The notes under the pieces are model-generated. The model did not search any database. It was not told the DNA's origin and worked only from the letters and a program-made list of their open reading frames with translations. A stretch of 64,000 nucleotides of DNA from CAYJBH01 sp964370605 (GTDB lineage: Bacteria; Bacillota; Clostridia; Oscillospirales; Ruminococcaceae): assembly GCA_964370605.1 (NCBI GenBank), contig CAYJJX010000008.1, positions 1-64,000 on the forward strand, read 5' to 3'. Within the stretch, counting starts at the first letter, position 1. Each line of letters starts with the position of its first letter. The translations under genes were made by a program, and so were the position numbers. Shown one piece after another: positions 1-7,893 of the stretch.

Positions 1-657
1 GGCAACAATTTTTCCATCCTGCAACAGCATGATGCGGTCACAAAAATTCATGGCAAGGTTTATGTCGTGTAAGACTCCGACAACCGATCTCCCCTCTCGT
101 GCACTCCATTCCTTCAAAAATTCGGTCAAGCTGAGTTGATATCGCATATCAAGGTGATTTGTCGGTTCGTCCAGCAAAATAATCTCGGGATCCTGCGCCA
201 GTATTTTGGCAAGGAAAACGCGTTGGAGCTGGCCTCCCGACAGCGAATTCACCTCGCGCTCACGCAGGTCATTCAGTCCGGTTCGCTCTAAAACCTCCTC
301 CACCTTTTTCAAATCGTTGTTTGAAACGGAGGCAAAAAGTCCTTTTTGATGTGGGTATCGCCCCATCATCACGGTATCATATACCGAATAGTTGAAGTAT
401 ATCTCTGTCGACTGGGAAAGTAGCGCCACCTTTTTTGCATAGTTATGTTTTTTAAGCGTCTTCACCTCGTCGCCATTGACTTTACAACTTCCGGTGTAGG
501 GGAGTGTTCCGGCAATCACGCGCAATAGCGTCGTCTTTCCACAACCGTTCGGCCCTATTATTACAAGATTCTCACCACTTTTCATCTCAAACGAAATGTC
601 GTGTAGTATCTCTACATCACTTGAATAGCCACAGCAAACGTTTTCGAGCCTGATCAT
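1..657 (-). CDS. btuD: Cobalamin ABC transporter ATPase (BtuD/FecE type), partial
   Basis: ATP-binding subunit that powers import of a corrinoid or siderophore through the permease encoded just upstream. The visible 219 residues carry Walker A GPNGCGKTT (about 35-43), the signature LSGGQ (about 141) and Walker B LLDEPTNHLD (about 163-172). The 3' end of the gene runs off the left edge of the window. Start: the ATG at 657 overlaps the TGA of the permease (ATGA), which indicates translational coupling. It is the last visible gene of the cobO-btuF-btuC-btuD operon behind a cobalamin riboswitch, so B12 or cobinamide is the likely substrate. The ATPase family alone cannot separate B12 from ferric-siderophore uptake; the context decides. 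Confidence 0.9.
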   Translation of the reverse strand, partial: MIRLENVCCGYSSDVEILHDISFEMKSGENLVIIGPNGCGKTTLLRVIAGTLPYTGSCKVNGDEVKTLKKHNYAKKVALLSQSTEIYFNYSVYDTVMMGRYPHQKGLFASVSNNDLKKVEEVLERTGLNDLREREVNSLSGGQLQRVFLAKILAQDPEIILLDEPTNHLDMRYQLSLTEFLKEWSAREGRSVVGVLHDINLAMNFCDRIMLLQDGKIVA

Positions 658-1682
658 CCTTTAGTCCTCCTTTTCCCAAAATAAAGGTATATAAAGAACG
701 GTGCGCCGAAAAATGCCGTCACTGCACCAATAGGCAGTTCCAGCGGTGGTATCATCGTACGAGCAATCAGGTCGCACAGCACCATAAAGGCACCGCCGAG
801 TAGCATAGATGACGGAATTACATAGCGATGCGATGCTCCAAACATCTTTCGGGCGACGTGGGGAGTAAACAGGTCAATAAAACCGATGATTCCTGCCGCC
901 GAAACGATAGCGCTGGTCAATACAGCACCGACACAGAGTAAAAATACTTTCATCTTTTTTGCGTTAACACCTGTCGTCTGTGCCTGCTCATCACCCAGAC
1001 TGAGAATGTCCATCTGCCTTGAATACAAGAAAACGAGTATGCTTCCGACAATGACAATGGGAAACACGACAATGGAATAACTGTCTGATTTGAGGGCGAA
1101 GCTGCCCATCTGCCAGAACATCATCTCTTTCAGATCTTCTCGGGAGAGCGACATGATGATTGTTATGATTGCATTTGCGAAGAGGGACAGTGCCATACCG
1201 GTGAGAATGATGGTGTTATTCTGCAGATTTCGATCCAGTTTTGTGGCGATGCCAATAGCGGCAAAAACGGTCAAAACACCAAAAAACAGCGCAAAAGCCG
1301 GCAGAGTAAAACTGCCGAATACGCTGAGTCCGAGTAGTATTGTGAGCGTTGCACCGACCGCCGCGCCGGACGATACGCCAAGCGTATAGGACGAGGCGAG
1401 CGGATTGCGCAAAACCGATTGCATCAAAACGCCTCCGACCGCAAGACCACTGCCGCAGATAAATGCGAGCATGACACGTGGTATGCGAATGTCGGCGAGT
1501 ATAGTAATAGCAGTGTCCGGCACATCAGACATGTACTCATATCCGAACCTTGCGAACAACTCATATAATATTACATCTACGGTATGCAACGGCGCTATGG
1601 GGACGGTTCCGATCCCCATAGCCAGTATTATCGCCGTTACACAGACGACTGCGAGTATTGTCAGCAGCCCGAGCTTTTTCAT
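654..1682 (-). CDS. btuC: Cobalamin ABC transporter permease (BtuC/FecCD family)
   Basis: Inner-membrane permease of 342 residues, the normal length for the FecCD family, with about ten hydrophobic segments. The family motif is visible as GIIGFIDLFTPHVAR near residues 265-280, in the region that contacts the ATPase. It lies between the binding-protein gene and the ATPase gene and shares four bases with the latter. Start: ATG at 1682, twelve bases after an AAAGGG ribosome binding site at the foot of a hairpin-rich leader. Corrinoid as the substrate is inferred from the riboswitch and cobO upstream. Confidence 0.9.
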   Translation of the reverse strand: MKKLGLLTILAVVCVTAIILAMGIGTVPIAPLHTVDVILYELFARFGYEYMSDVPDTAITILADIRIPRVMLAFICGSGLAVGGVLMQSVLRNPLASSYTLGVSSGAAVGATLTILLGLSVFGSFTLPAFALFFGVLTVFAAIGIATKLDRNLQNNTIILTGMALSLFANAIITIIMSLSREDLKEMMFWQMGSFALKSDSYSIVVFPIVIVGSILVFLYSRQMDILSLGDEQAQTTGVNAKKMKVFLLCVGAVLTSAIVSAAGIIGFIDLFTPHVARKMFGASHRYVIPSSMLLGGAFMVLCDLIARTMIPPLELPIGAVTAFFGAPFFIYLYFGKRRTKG

Positions 1683-1694
1683 TTATTAGGACAT

Positions 1695-1769
1695 CCCTTT
1701 CGAAGTATTGTCCGTTTCTGTCACAAGAATGTGACGGAAATTTTCACTTTTGCTTGCCGGAAAGGCAAG
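1695..1769 (-). promoter_or_regulatory. Structured intercistronic leader, copy E (before btuC)
   Basis: Between btuF and btuC the transcript can form hairpin CTTGCC/GGCAAG (1753-1769) and hairpin GTCACA/TGTGAC inside TTTC...GAAA (1715-1740), followed by GGACAA and GAAAGGGATG, then the start codon 12 bases on. The order of parts matches the better copies at 10280, 7766 and 53170, but the outer closing helix is not clear here. Function unknown. Confidence 0.5.
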
Positions 1770-1852
1770 ACTTGTTCCGACCTCAAGTCGTGGTAATTAT
1801 CTAGACCACTTGACCTAGACCTTTTCTTCTAAGCTTGTTTTGCTTCTATCCT

Positions 1853-2863
1853 TTATGCAAACAGGTCGGGATAGATAGCCGTCGCCATCTCTTCCAAAGC
1901 GATGACAATGTTTTGGCTGGTACGTGATGAAGCGTTTGCACTGATAAAGAAAACACGATCTTCCGATACTGCACTTACTACATCCCAACCGGCACGTGCT
2001 TTTAAAGCGTCAACCGGAGCATCGATATAGCCTTCGTTGGTGAAGATAACAGCAGGGTTTGCGGCGACAACTGTCTCTTCGCTGACCGACAGCCAGCCTT
2101 CTTGATCGCCGAGTGCATTTGTACAGCCGACAAGCTCAATGAATTCATTAATAAATGTGCCGCTTCCGAGGCTGTAGAGTGCCGGTGCGCTTCCGATCTC
2201 GAAGTATACGCTCTCACCGCTTGCACTGTCGCCGATAGTGTCTACGACAGCCTGAATACGAGCGTCCATGTCTGCGACAAGTGCAGCCGCCTCGGCGTCT
2301 TTTCCTGTGATAGATCCAATGAAGAGGATATCACCACGAATTCCCTCAATGGTTGAAGCGGTGGGAATGTCGGTGACAAATGTGCCGTGTTCTGCGGCTA
2401 CTGCCATCGGGTTTCCACCCTCATAGTAGCTCAGGCCGGACGAAATAATAATGTCTGCCTCCAAAGCAACTGCTTGTTCTGCGCTGGGAGCCATCAGGTC
2501 GAAAAGTTCCATTGAGGCAGTAGCGTCTTGATTTTCAAAAGCATCTACCGAATAGTTGTCTATACCGACAATGTTCGCCTCAAGTCCAAGGCCTATAAGG
2601 ATTTCGGTTGCGGCGGGCGACAGCGAGATGATCTTCTCTGCACTTGCCGGAACTTCATAAGGCATGCCGGCACGATCGAGCAGTTCTGCTGCCTCTGCCG
2701 GAGCTTCCGATTCAGAAGTGTCGGTGCTTTGTGACTCGCTCGGTGCTGCCGAAGATGAATCGGGAGCCGACTCGCTCGGAGCTGCTGTGTTGCAACCTAC
2801 CATTGTCACTGCAAGTAGCAGTCCCATGGCTATAGCTGTCAATTTTTTCATTGCGTTTTTCAT
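1853..2863 (-). CDS. btuF: Cobalamin ABC transporter substrate-binding lipoprotein (BtuF type)
   Basis: Extracytoplasmic binding lipoprotein that delivers the corrinoid to the permease. The N-terminus has lysines, a hydrophobic stretch and a lipobox ending VTMVGC, so Cys24 would be lipidated. A Ser/Glu/Pro-rich linker follows (about 25-60), then a periplasmic-binding domain of the PF01497 type with the usual phrase SPAATEILIGLG. Start: a TTG at 2872 is possible, but the ATG at 2863 is preferred because it lies 10 bases after AAGAAAGGA, as in the other genes behind this leader type. It lies in the operon between cobO and btuC. Confidence 0.9.
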   Translation of the reverse strand: MKNAMKKLTAIAMGLLLAVTMVGCNTAAPSESAPDSSSAAPSESQSTDTSESEAPAEAAELLDRAGMPYEVPASAEKIISLSPAATEILIGLGLEANIVGIDNYSVDAFENQDATASMELFDLMAPSAEQAVALEADIIISSGLSYYEGGNPMAVAAEHGTFVTDIPTASTIEGIRGDILFIGSITGKDAEAAALVADMDARIQAVVDTIGDSASGESVYFEIGSAPALYSLGSGTFINEFIELVGCTNALGDQEGWLSVSEETVVAANPAVIFTNEGYIDAPVDALKARAGWDVVSAVSEDRVFFISANASSRTSQNIVIALEEMATAIYPDLFA

Positions 2864-2874
2864 TCTTTCCAATT

Positions 2875-2952
2875 CCTTTCTTGATGATTTTGATCTGCTT
2901 CGTCACATGGTGACGAAATTCAAGCGTCCTCTCACTTGAGCGGCTCAAAACC
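2875..2952 (-). promoter_or_regulatory. Structured intercistronic leader, copy A (before btuF)
   Basis: In mRNA sense: outer strand GGTTTTGA (2945-2952), small hairpin TCAAG/CTTGA, perfect hairpin TTCGTCAC-CAT-GTGACGAA (2899-2917), outer strand TCAAAATC (2886-2893), then AAGAAAGGA and the btuF start. The outer strands pair over 8 bases with one G-U. Same architecture as copies B, C and D. Function unknown. Confidence 0.7.
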
Positions 2953-2992
2953 TTTTTTTCTGCGAAGAGCGTTTCCCTCCACAATTTATGTT

Positions 2993-3517
2993 CTACATCT
3001 CGATGCCAACACGCGCATTGACACCTTTTGTGAAGTAGTGTTTTATCATGGTCATCTCGGTGACAAGGTCAGCGTTTTCCATCACCTTTTCGGTGGCATA
3101 TCGCCCTGTCATGACCAGCTCGGTACTATCCGACTTTTCTTTCATCAGCCTGAGCTGTTGTTCTTCGCTCAAAAGTTCCATCTGCACGGCGACGTTTATC
3201 TCGTCCAGAATGACCACATCATACTCACCGGACGAAGCGACCTCCAACGCACGCTCAAAACCGGCATGTGCCGACTGAATGTCGTGTTCTGTCTCGCTAC
3301 CTTTTGCAAAACATTTTCCACCGGCTCCAAACTGTTCGATTTTGACATTCGGGAGATAATTTTTCACAGCCTTAATCTCACTGTACTCGCCATTTTTCAA
3401 AAATTGACCGATGAACACACTTTTTCCGGCTCCGCAGGCACGCAGGGTCAGGCCAAGCATACAGGTGGTCTTTCCTTTTCCGTTTCCGGTATATATTTGG
3501 GTGTATCCCTTTTTCAT
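2993..3517 (-). CDS. cobO: Corrinoid (cob(I)yrinate) adenosyltransferase
   Basis: Transfers the adenosyl group of ATP to the cobalt of a reduced corrinoid, making the coenzyme form of B12 in the cytoplasm. It is 174 residues, the normal size of the CobO/BtuR family. The family P-loop GNGKGKTT is at residues 11-18, and VVILDEINVAV matches the family's conserved acidic strand. It is the first gene behind the cobalamin riboswitch and its terminator and is followed by the uptake genes btuFCD, so a salvage role (adenosylating imported corrinoid) is likely. Start: ATG at 3517 preceded by GAAAGGGATAC. Confidence 0.93.
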   Translation of the reverse strand: MKKGYTQIYTGNGKGKTTCMLGLTLRACGAGKSVFIGQFLKNGEYSEIKAVKNYLPNVKIEQFGAGGKCFAKGSETEHDIQSAHAGFERALEVASSGEYDVVILDEINVAVQMELLSEEQQLRLMKEKSDSTELVMTGRYATEKVMENADLVTEMTMIKHYFTKGVNARVGIEM

Positions 3518-3587
3518 TGAAGTATCCCTTTCACCTTTATATGGTTCTTATTAAAACGGAGTATACAACCCCACTATATATCAAAAC

Positions 3588-3613
3588 AAAAAACTCGACC
3601 CATACAGGTCGAG
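3588..3613 (-). terminator. Intrinsic terminator of the cobalamin riboswitch
   Basis: Hairpin CTCGACC/GGTCGAG with a five- to six-base loop, followed on the minus strand by TTTTTTG. It sits between the riboswitch aptamer and cobO, where an attenuation terminator would be expected. A-rich sequence on the other side would let it also stop plus-strand transcripts. Confidence 0.8.
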
Positions 3614-3654
3614 CAAAAAAACAACACAAAGACGCCACGCATCTTTTGCACCGT

Positions 3655-3832
3655 CAACCTCATTACCTGTGAAGTTGGTTCGGATTTATGTGGCAGGTTT
3701 TCCGACTCAGATATGTTTGCACTTTTACCTTCCCAAGAAAAACTCAGTGGTTGGCTTTTCGCCTAAAAAGTGCTAAATCATTACGGCAGCAGGACTGTCA
3801 AGGAATCTAACCTTGTTCCCTAATCTCACACA
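3655..3832 (-). ncRNA. Cobalamin (B12) riboswitch
   Basis: Read on the minus strand, the region has GGGAACAAGGTTAGATTCC, then a C/G-rich segment with CTGCTGCC, GCCAACCACTG, TTGGGAAGG, and the B12-box-like GTCGGAAAACCTGCC (3692-3706). These occur in the order of the cobalamin aptamer. A sigma-A promoter lies just upstream and an intrinsic terminator just downstream, followed by cobO and the uptake genes. Binding of B12 would be expected to switch the operon off. The exact ends are estimates. Confidence 0.88.
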
Positions 3833-3853
3833 AACGAATATTAGATTTTCATC

Positions 3854-3882
3854 AGTATATCATTGTATTACTATTTTGTCAA
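3854..3882 (-). promoter_or_regulatory. Sigma-A promoter of the cobO-btuFCD operon
   Basis: Minus-strand TTGACA (3877-3882), 17-base spacer, TATACT (3854-3859). Transcription would start just before the riboswitch aptamer. Confidence 0.85.
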
Positions 3883-3936
3883 TACAGGATGTCAAAAATG
3901 TATGTAAGAATATGCAAAGGATTCATCAAGCGTATT

Positions 3937-4731
3937 CTATTTTTTTAGGTATTTTTTCTTGTACCAAACCCACCATGCCGCAACAATTATGATGGAAGCA
4001 AGACTTGCCCACTGGTTTACCGACAGCGAAAAAATCTCAAGCGGAACATCGCCGCGCATGAAGTCGAGAAAAAAGCGCATCACGCCATAGGAGACCACGA
4101 AGAACGGCAGTGCGTAGAAGGAGTTTTCTTCGCCCCATCTGCGTAACAATATTATTATGGCGACGAATATTACTACCGAAAATATGATCATAATCAACTG
4201 TGTCGGAAAGAGTCTAATTTCGGATGGCGCAATTGGGCTATCGATCGGAAAACAATACCCAAAGTCAGACGGGACACCATAGCAACATCCGGCGAAAAGA
4301 CAACCCATACGAAAAAACGCCATATAGATCGCAGCACCGGGAATGATTTGACCTACATATTTTTTGAACGATAAATCCATAATACGGCAGTAAATCCAAA
4401 TAAGCAGGACTATCAAAATAACCGCACCATAGAACAAGCGTCCAACCGGAGTATTCGAAAGCGCATATATGAACGAGTCAAACGAGGTTATATCGTTGAT
4501 ACTATACTTAAAAAAATTGACGACATAGCTCATGGCCATGCTCCCGTAATTCGCACCGACAATAAAAATCAACCAGATTGCAATGTGGTGAATCGTCTTG
4601 ATCCTTCCGACAAGTCCGGTTTTATTTATTATCAAGGTAACTATCAATAGGGCAACCGATCCCAACACCTCAAAAAAGTTATAAGAATAGATGGTTTGTC
4701 CAAACAGTTCAAAGCTATAGTTCATTTTCAA
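3937..4731 (-). CDS. Atypical Lgt-family (prolipoprotein diacylglyceryl transferase-like) membrane protein
   Basis: Polytopic membrane protein of 264 residues with about seven hydrophobic segments. The C-terminal half resembles Lgt: a region with FRMGCLFAGCCYG, then FPTQL, and YGVMRFFLDFMRGD near the end. In true Lgt the first motif is GR-GNF-N-E with an essential Asn; here that Asn is replaced by Cys and a GCCYG cluster follows, and no HGG motif is seen. It is therefore probably an Lgt paralogue with a different or unknown substrate, not the housekeeping enzyme. It is monocistronic, with its own promoter, and lies upstream of the riboswitch region. Confidence 0.7.
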   Translation of the reverse strand: MKMNYSFELFGQTIYSYNFFEVLGSVALLIVTLIINKTGLVGRIKTIHHIAIWLIFIVGANYGSMAMSYVVNFFKYSINDITSFDSFIYALSNTPVGRLFYGAVILIVLLIWIYCRIMDLSFKKYVGQIIPGAAIYMAFFRMGCLFAGCCYGVPSDFGYCFPIDSPIAPSEIRLFPTQLIMIIFSVVIFVAIIILLRRWGEENSFYALPFFVVSYGVMRFFLDFMRGDVPLEIFSLSVNQWASLASIIIVAAWWVWYKKKYLKK

Positions 4732-4773
4732 CCTTTCGTGTTATCACGCCTTTGTCTAAACATTCTGGATATC

Positions 4774-4802
4774 ATTATACCATAGCATCGCACTATTCGC
4801 AA
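4774..4802 (-). promoter_or_regulatory. Sigma-A promoter of the Lgt-like gene
   Basis: Minus strand TTGCGA (4797-4802), 17-base spacer, TATAAT (4774-4779), about 45 bases before the start codon. Confidence 0.75.
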
Positions 4803-4892
4803 CAAATTGTACAAATCAATATCACAGATCTTCTACCTTTGTCCCGTTATTAAATTCGGCTAACATTCTCTTTGTGTCGAAAAAACCGCTGC

Positions 4893-4921
4893 TTGAAATC
4901 GCTTGCTGCGAATGATATAAT
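4893..4921 (+). promoter_or_regulatory. Sigma-A promoter of the DUF1349 gene
   Basis: TTGAAA (4893-4898), 17-base spacer, TATAAT (4916-4921). The ribosome binding site AAGAAAGGA follows about 30 bases later. Confidence 0.8.
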
Positions 4922-4972
4922 AGACACAAAAAAACGGGCTACCCGAAGTGGAAGAAAGGATTGGTAATAATT

Positions 4973-5599
4973 ATGGCTAATCACAACATACTCAAAATGA
5001 AATTTGATTTAAGCAAGCTAAGCTGGACAAGAGAGCCGAAACACTTTGTGATCGACAACGACAAAATCGAGATAACCACAAAACCTCACACCGATCTGTG
5101 GCAAAGGACCTACTATCATTTCAGAAACGACAATGCGCCTGTCTTGCAGATGGAGACTTCGGAAAAGTTCTTTTCCTTTCAAGTCAAGACCGAATTCGAG
5201 AGCAACCACCGCTTTGATCAATGCGGTATTGTTGTGTATCTCGATAGTGACAACTGGATTAAAGGCTCCATCGAATACGAAACAGACGAGTTTCAGCATT
5301 TGGGCAGTGTCGTTACAAACAACGGATATTCCGATTGGGCAACAACCGAAATTCCTGCCGATGTCAAATCCATGTGGTATCGACTTAGCCGCAGAGAGGA
5401 CGACTTCTGCATCGAATGCTCTTCCGATGGCATAACATTCAAGCAGATGCGAGTTTGCCATATGTTCAATGTAAAGGACGAAATATCTTTCGGAATTTAT
5501 GCCTGCAGTCCGGAAAACTCGTCATTCAAAGCAGTCTTCACAAACCTGGAACTCACCGAATGCAAATGGCTCGCACATGACGGTCAGCAACCCGACTAA
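4973..5599 (+). CDS. DUF1349 family protein (concanavalin-like fold)
   Basis: Soluble protein of 208 residues without a signal peptide. The sequence follows the DUF1349 / 'regulation of enolase 1' pattern: a Trp-rich N-terminal strand, FSFQVKTEF, then DQCGIVVYLDSDNWIKGSIEYE, then WYRLSRREDDF and a final strand with FGIYACSP. This family has a concanavalin A-like beta sandwich; a biochemical role is not established. Start: an in-frame TTG at 4961 directly touches the ribosome binding site, so the ATG at 4973 is preferred. Single gene with its own promoter. Confidence 0.8.
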   Translation: MANHNILKMKFDLSKLSWTREPKHFVIDNDKIEITTKPHTDLWQRTYYHFRNDNAPVLQMETSEKFFSFQVKTEFESNHRFDQCGIVVYLDSDNWIKGSIEYETDEFQHLGSVVTNNGYSDWATTEIPADVKSMWYRLSRREDDFCIECSSDGITFKQMRVCHMFNVKDEISFGIYACSPENSSFKAVFTNLELTECKWLAHDGQQPD

Positions 5600-5618
5600 C
5601 ATCCTAATCGGGCACTGC

Positions 5619-7037
5619 TCAACGTTTGCTAATAAATCGAAGATAGAACTCAACCATTTTTGTCAACTGCTGTAAAGTGATATGCTCATCGTTGCCATGA
5701 ATGGTGTTTAGCTGTTCCTTGGTCATCTCTATAACCGAAAATCTATATATGCTGTCACTGATGGAAGCATAATGTCTCGAGTCGCTTGCCGCATACATCA
5801 AATATGGCGAAACGATTACCTCCGGCCAACAGTCTGTTATTGTTTCAGCAACCACACCCCACTCTTTAGTGCCTATTTTTGAAATCTTGCAGGGATTTTC
5901 GCCACCGAAAACATCGATCTCCACATCGTATTTATTGACGTACTTTCTCAAATGTTCCGTCACCGTTTGGATAGTTTCACCATTGATAATACGAAGATTG
6001 GCAGTGATCGAAGCCTTTGGCGGAATCACGTTGCTTGCATCGCTTCCTTTCATGACGGTAAAGGCACAGCTTGTTCGCAAAAGTGCATTCAAGCTTCCTC
6101 CGGCCATGCGCCCGAAAAGGTCGAGAAGTGGTGAAAACAACCACAAATTCGCAAAGATAACTTTGTACCCAAAACTTGAATGCCGTCCGAGCGTGTCAAA
6201 CATGGCACGGGTCGCAGGGTTCAACCTGAACTTGAACGGATGTTTTTGTATTGAAATAACCGCCGCTGCAAGGTCGGTAATCGGTGTTCTTCGCGGCGGG
6301 GAGGAAGCGTGTCCGCCTTTAGATTTCACCGTTAAATTTACATTAAGCTTCCCTTTTTCCGATATTCCGACAAGCGCGGATTTTCCGACAACGCCCGGAA
6401 AAACACCGGACATAACGGCGCCGCCCTCGTCCAGCACCAGTGCCGGTTTGATGTTTTGTTGCTTGAAGTACTCCACAATTGATGGCTGGCCGTTTCCACC
6501 AATTTCCTCATCCCCCGAGAAGGCAAGATATATGTCGTTTTCCGGCACAAAACCCTCTGCGATCAATCTGTCGGCAGCCTCCATGATGCCGCAAAGAGTT
6601 GCCTTGGTATCAAGAGTTCCTCTGCCCCAGATTATTCCATCGGCAAGTTCGGCACCGAAAGCGTCTCTTGACCACTGTTCTTGATTCACCGGAACAACAT
6701 CATAGTGGGACATAAGAACGGTTGGATTTTCGGCGCTTTTTCCTCTCCATCTATAAAAAACAGCGGTTTTATCAAAGCGTTTTCGCTCACAGTTGGATGC
6801 AACATTTGGGTATCGCTCGGTCAATAGCCGCCTGAATTTATCAAACTCCGAATAGTCTTCACCTTCTGACACCGTCCTACACCGAATCATTTCCCGAAGA
6901 CTTTCACATGCTTTTTCTTCGTCCACCTTGACATCCTCAACCTGTGTCACGGTCTGTTTTTCAGGCGCAAATAATAACGCCCTCACAAGCAAAACTAAAA
7001 CAAATGCAGCAATTATTACAAAAACAGCTATCAACAT
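5619..7037 (-). CDS. M20 family metallopeptidase, membrane-anchored
   Basis: Zinc-dependent peptidase or amidohydrolase of 472 residues. An N-terminal transmembrane segment (about 3-22) anchors it. The M20 motifs appear in order: SHYDVVPV (metal His/Asp), WGRGTLDTKAT (bridging Asp), SGDEEIGG (catalytic Glu and metal Glu), and a C-terminal YAASDSRHY providing the last His. The dimerisation domain between them contains KGGHASSPPRRTP. It resembles the carboxypeptidase S / PM20D1 branch, which hydrolyses or forms N-acyl amino acids or dipeptides. It follows the two-gene membrane pair at 7098-8628 on the same strand with a 60-base gap, so a transporter-peptidase unit is plausible. Confidence 0.88.
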   Translation of the reverse strand: MLIAVFVIIAAFVLVLLVRALLFAPEKQTVTQVEDVKVDEEKACESLREMIRCRTVSEGEDYSEFDKFRRLLTERYPNVASNCERKRFDKTAVFYRWRGKSAENPTVLMSHYDVVPVNQEQWSRDAFGAELADGIIWGRGTLDTKATLCGIMEAADRLIAEGFVPENDIYLAFSGDEEIGGNGQPSIVEYFKQQNIKPALVLDEGGAVMSGVFPGVVGKSALVGISEKGKLNVNLTVKSKGGHASSPPRRTPITDLAAAVISIQKHPFKFRLNPATRAMFDTLGRHSSFGYKVIFANLWLFSPLLDLFGRMAGGSLNALLRTSCAFTVMKGSDASNVIPPKASITANLRIINGETIQTVTEHLRKYVNKYDVEIDVFGGENPCKISKIGTKEWGVVAETITDCWPEVIVSPYLMYAASDSRHYASISDSIYRFSVIEMTKEQLNTIHGNDEHITLQQLTKMVEFYLRFISKR

Positions 7038-7097
7038 TTTTACGACATTCCTTTCACTAAAATCGGTTGAGCATGCATCTTCAACCTTCGAGGTGCC

Positions 7098-7757
7098 CTA
7101 GATTATTCCCTTTTTATACATTATCCTTGCGGCGACAAGCGCAATCAGCGAGCCTACCGGAACAAAAACCGAAACCGAACCGGCAAGAGACGGCACTGCG
7201 ATAAACAAAACCAGCATAAAAATCATGGGTGCCATGGCTATCTTCCAGCTTTTGGAGACGAAAACGACGGCAAGACCACCAAAAAGTGATGGAAGAATAT
7301 TTTCAAATGCAGGCTGCAAAAACGGTGATTGAAGGAGCGGTTCAAGCTGCGCCAACAGAAGCACGCCTGCGGCTAGAACCAGCGTGGTGGTTATCGAAGA
7401 AACGCCGATTGCAATGGTGGAAATTACGTCCCCCTCCGGCGTACCCGCTTTGACCTTTGCAGAGTCCATTGCGCCAAGAGATGCCGGAAGCTTCAGATTT
7501 GTAAGGTTACCGGTAACAAATCCGAGATACGATCCGCTCGCGCCAAGCATCGGCACATAGGTGATCACTTCAATAACGGCAACCGTCCAAAATATAGGCG
7601 CGACTCCCAGCAACCCCGACAGCACCGAAGTTATCGGCGGCCATGCGTCGTACCTGACACAGATGTAAATCGGAACCGAAACTATCAACAAAAATGCGCA
7701 AAACATCCACACTCTTCCATAAAAGTGTGTCGCATCCTCGAATGATTTGTTTTTCAT
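7098..7757 (-). CDS. Membrane protein paired with DUF5058, putative transporter subunit
   Basis: Hydrophobic protein of 219 residues with about six membrane segments and small-residue-rich stretches such as MLGASGSYLGFVTGN. No named family is recognised with certainty. It follows a DUF5058-type gene and precedes the M20 peptidase. Start: the longest ORF begins at 7853, but those first 32 codons are the structured leader; ATG 7757 lies 12 bases after AAGAAAGGA and gives a protein starting MKNKSFED. The C-terminus ends in MYKKG. Confidence 0.75.
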   Translation of the reverse strand: MKNKSFEDATHFYGRVWMFCAFLLIVSVPIYICVRYDAWPPITSVLSGLLGVAPIFWTVAVIEVITYVPMLGASGSYLGFVTGNLTNLKLPASLGAMDSAKVKAGTPEGDVISTIAIGVSSITTTLVLAAGVLLLAQLEPLLQSPFLQPAFENILPSLFGGLAVVFVSKSWKIAMAPMIFMLVLFIAVPSLAGSVSVFVPVGSLIALVAARIMYKKGII

Positions 7758-7765
7758 ATCTATGA

Positions 7766-7843
7766 CCATTCCTTTCTTGTGTTTCGTCCTGTTTCGCCAC
7801 TCGGTGACGAAATTCAAACGCATTCCGTTTGAAAGGCACAAAG
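7766..7843 (-). promoter_or_regulatory. Structured intercistronic leader, copy B
   Basis: Between the DUF5058 gene and its partner. mRNA sense: CTTTGTGCC, hairpin TTCAAACG/CGTTTGAA with loop GAATG (7813-7833), hairpin TTTCGTCAC/GTGGCGAAA (7792-7812), GGACGAAAC, then AAGAAAGGAATGGTCA and the start. The first hairpin is identical to that in copy C. The outer helix is weaker than in C or D. Confidence 0.75.
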
Positions 7844-7893
7844 GCTCTTTCATTTTGAGTCGGGTTGAATGTTGATTATTGCCTTGCTGCCCT

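Noticed and set aside
2936..3520. 194-codon plus-strand frame opposite cobO
   Set aside because: Antisense shadow of cobO, which has the P-loop and operon context.
5869..6684. 271-codon plus-strand frame opposite the M20 peptidase
   Set aside because: Shadow of the peptidase, whose metal motifs are all on the minus strand.
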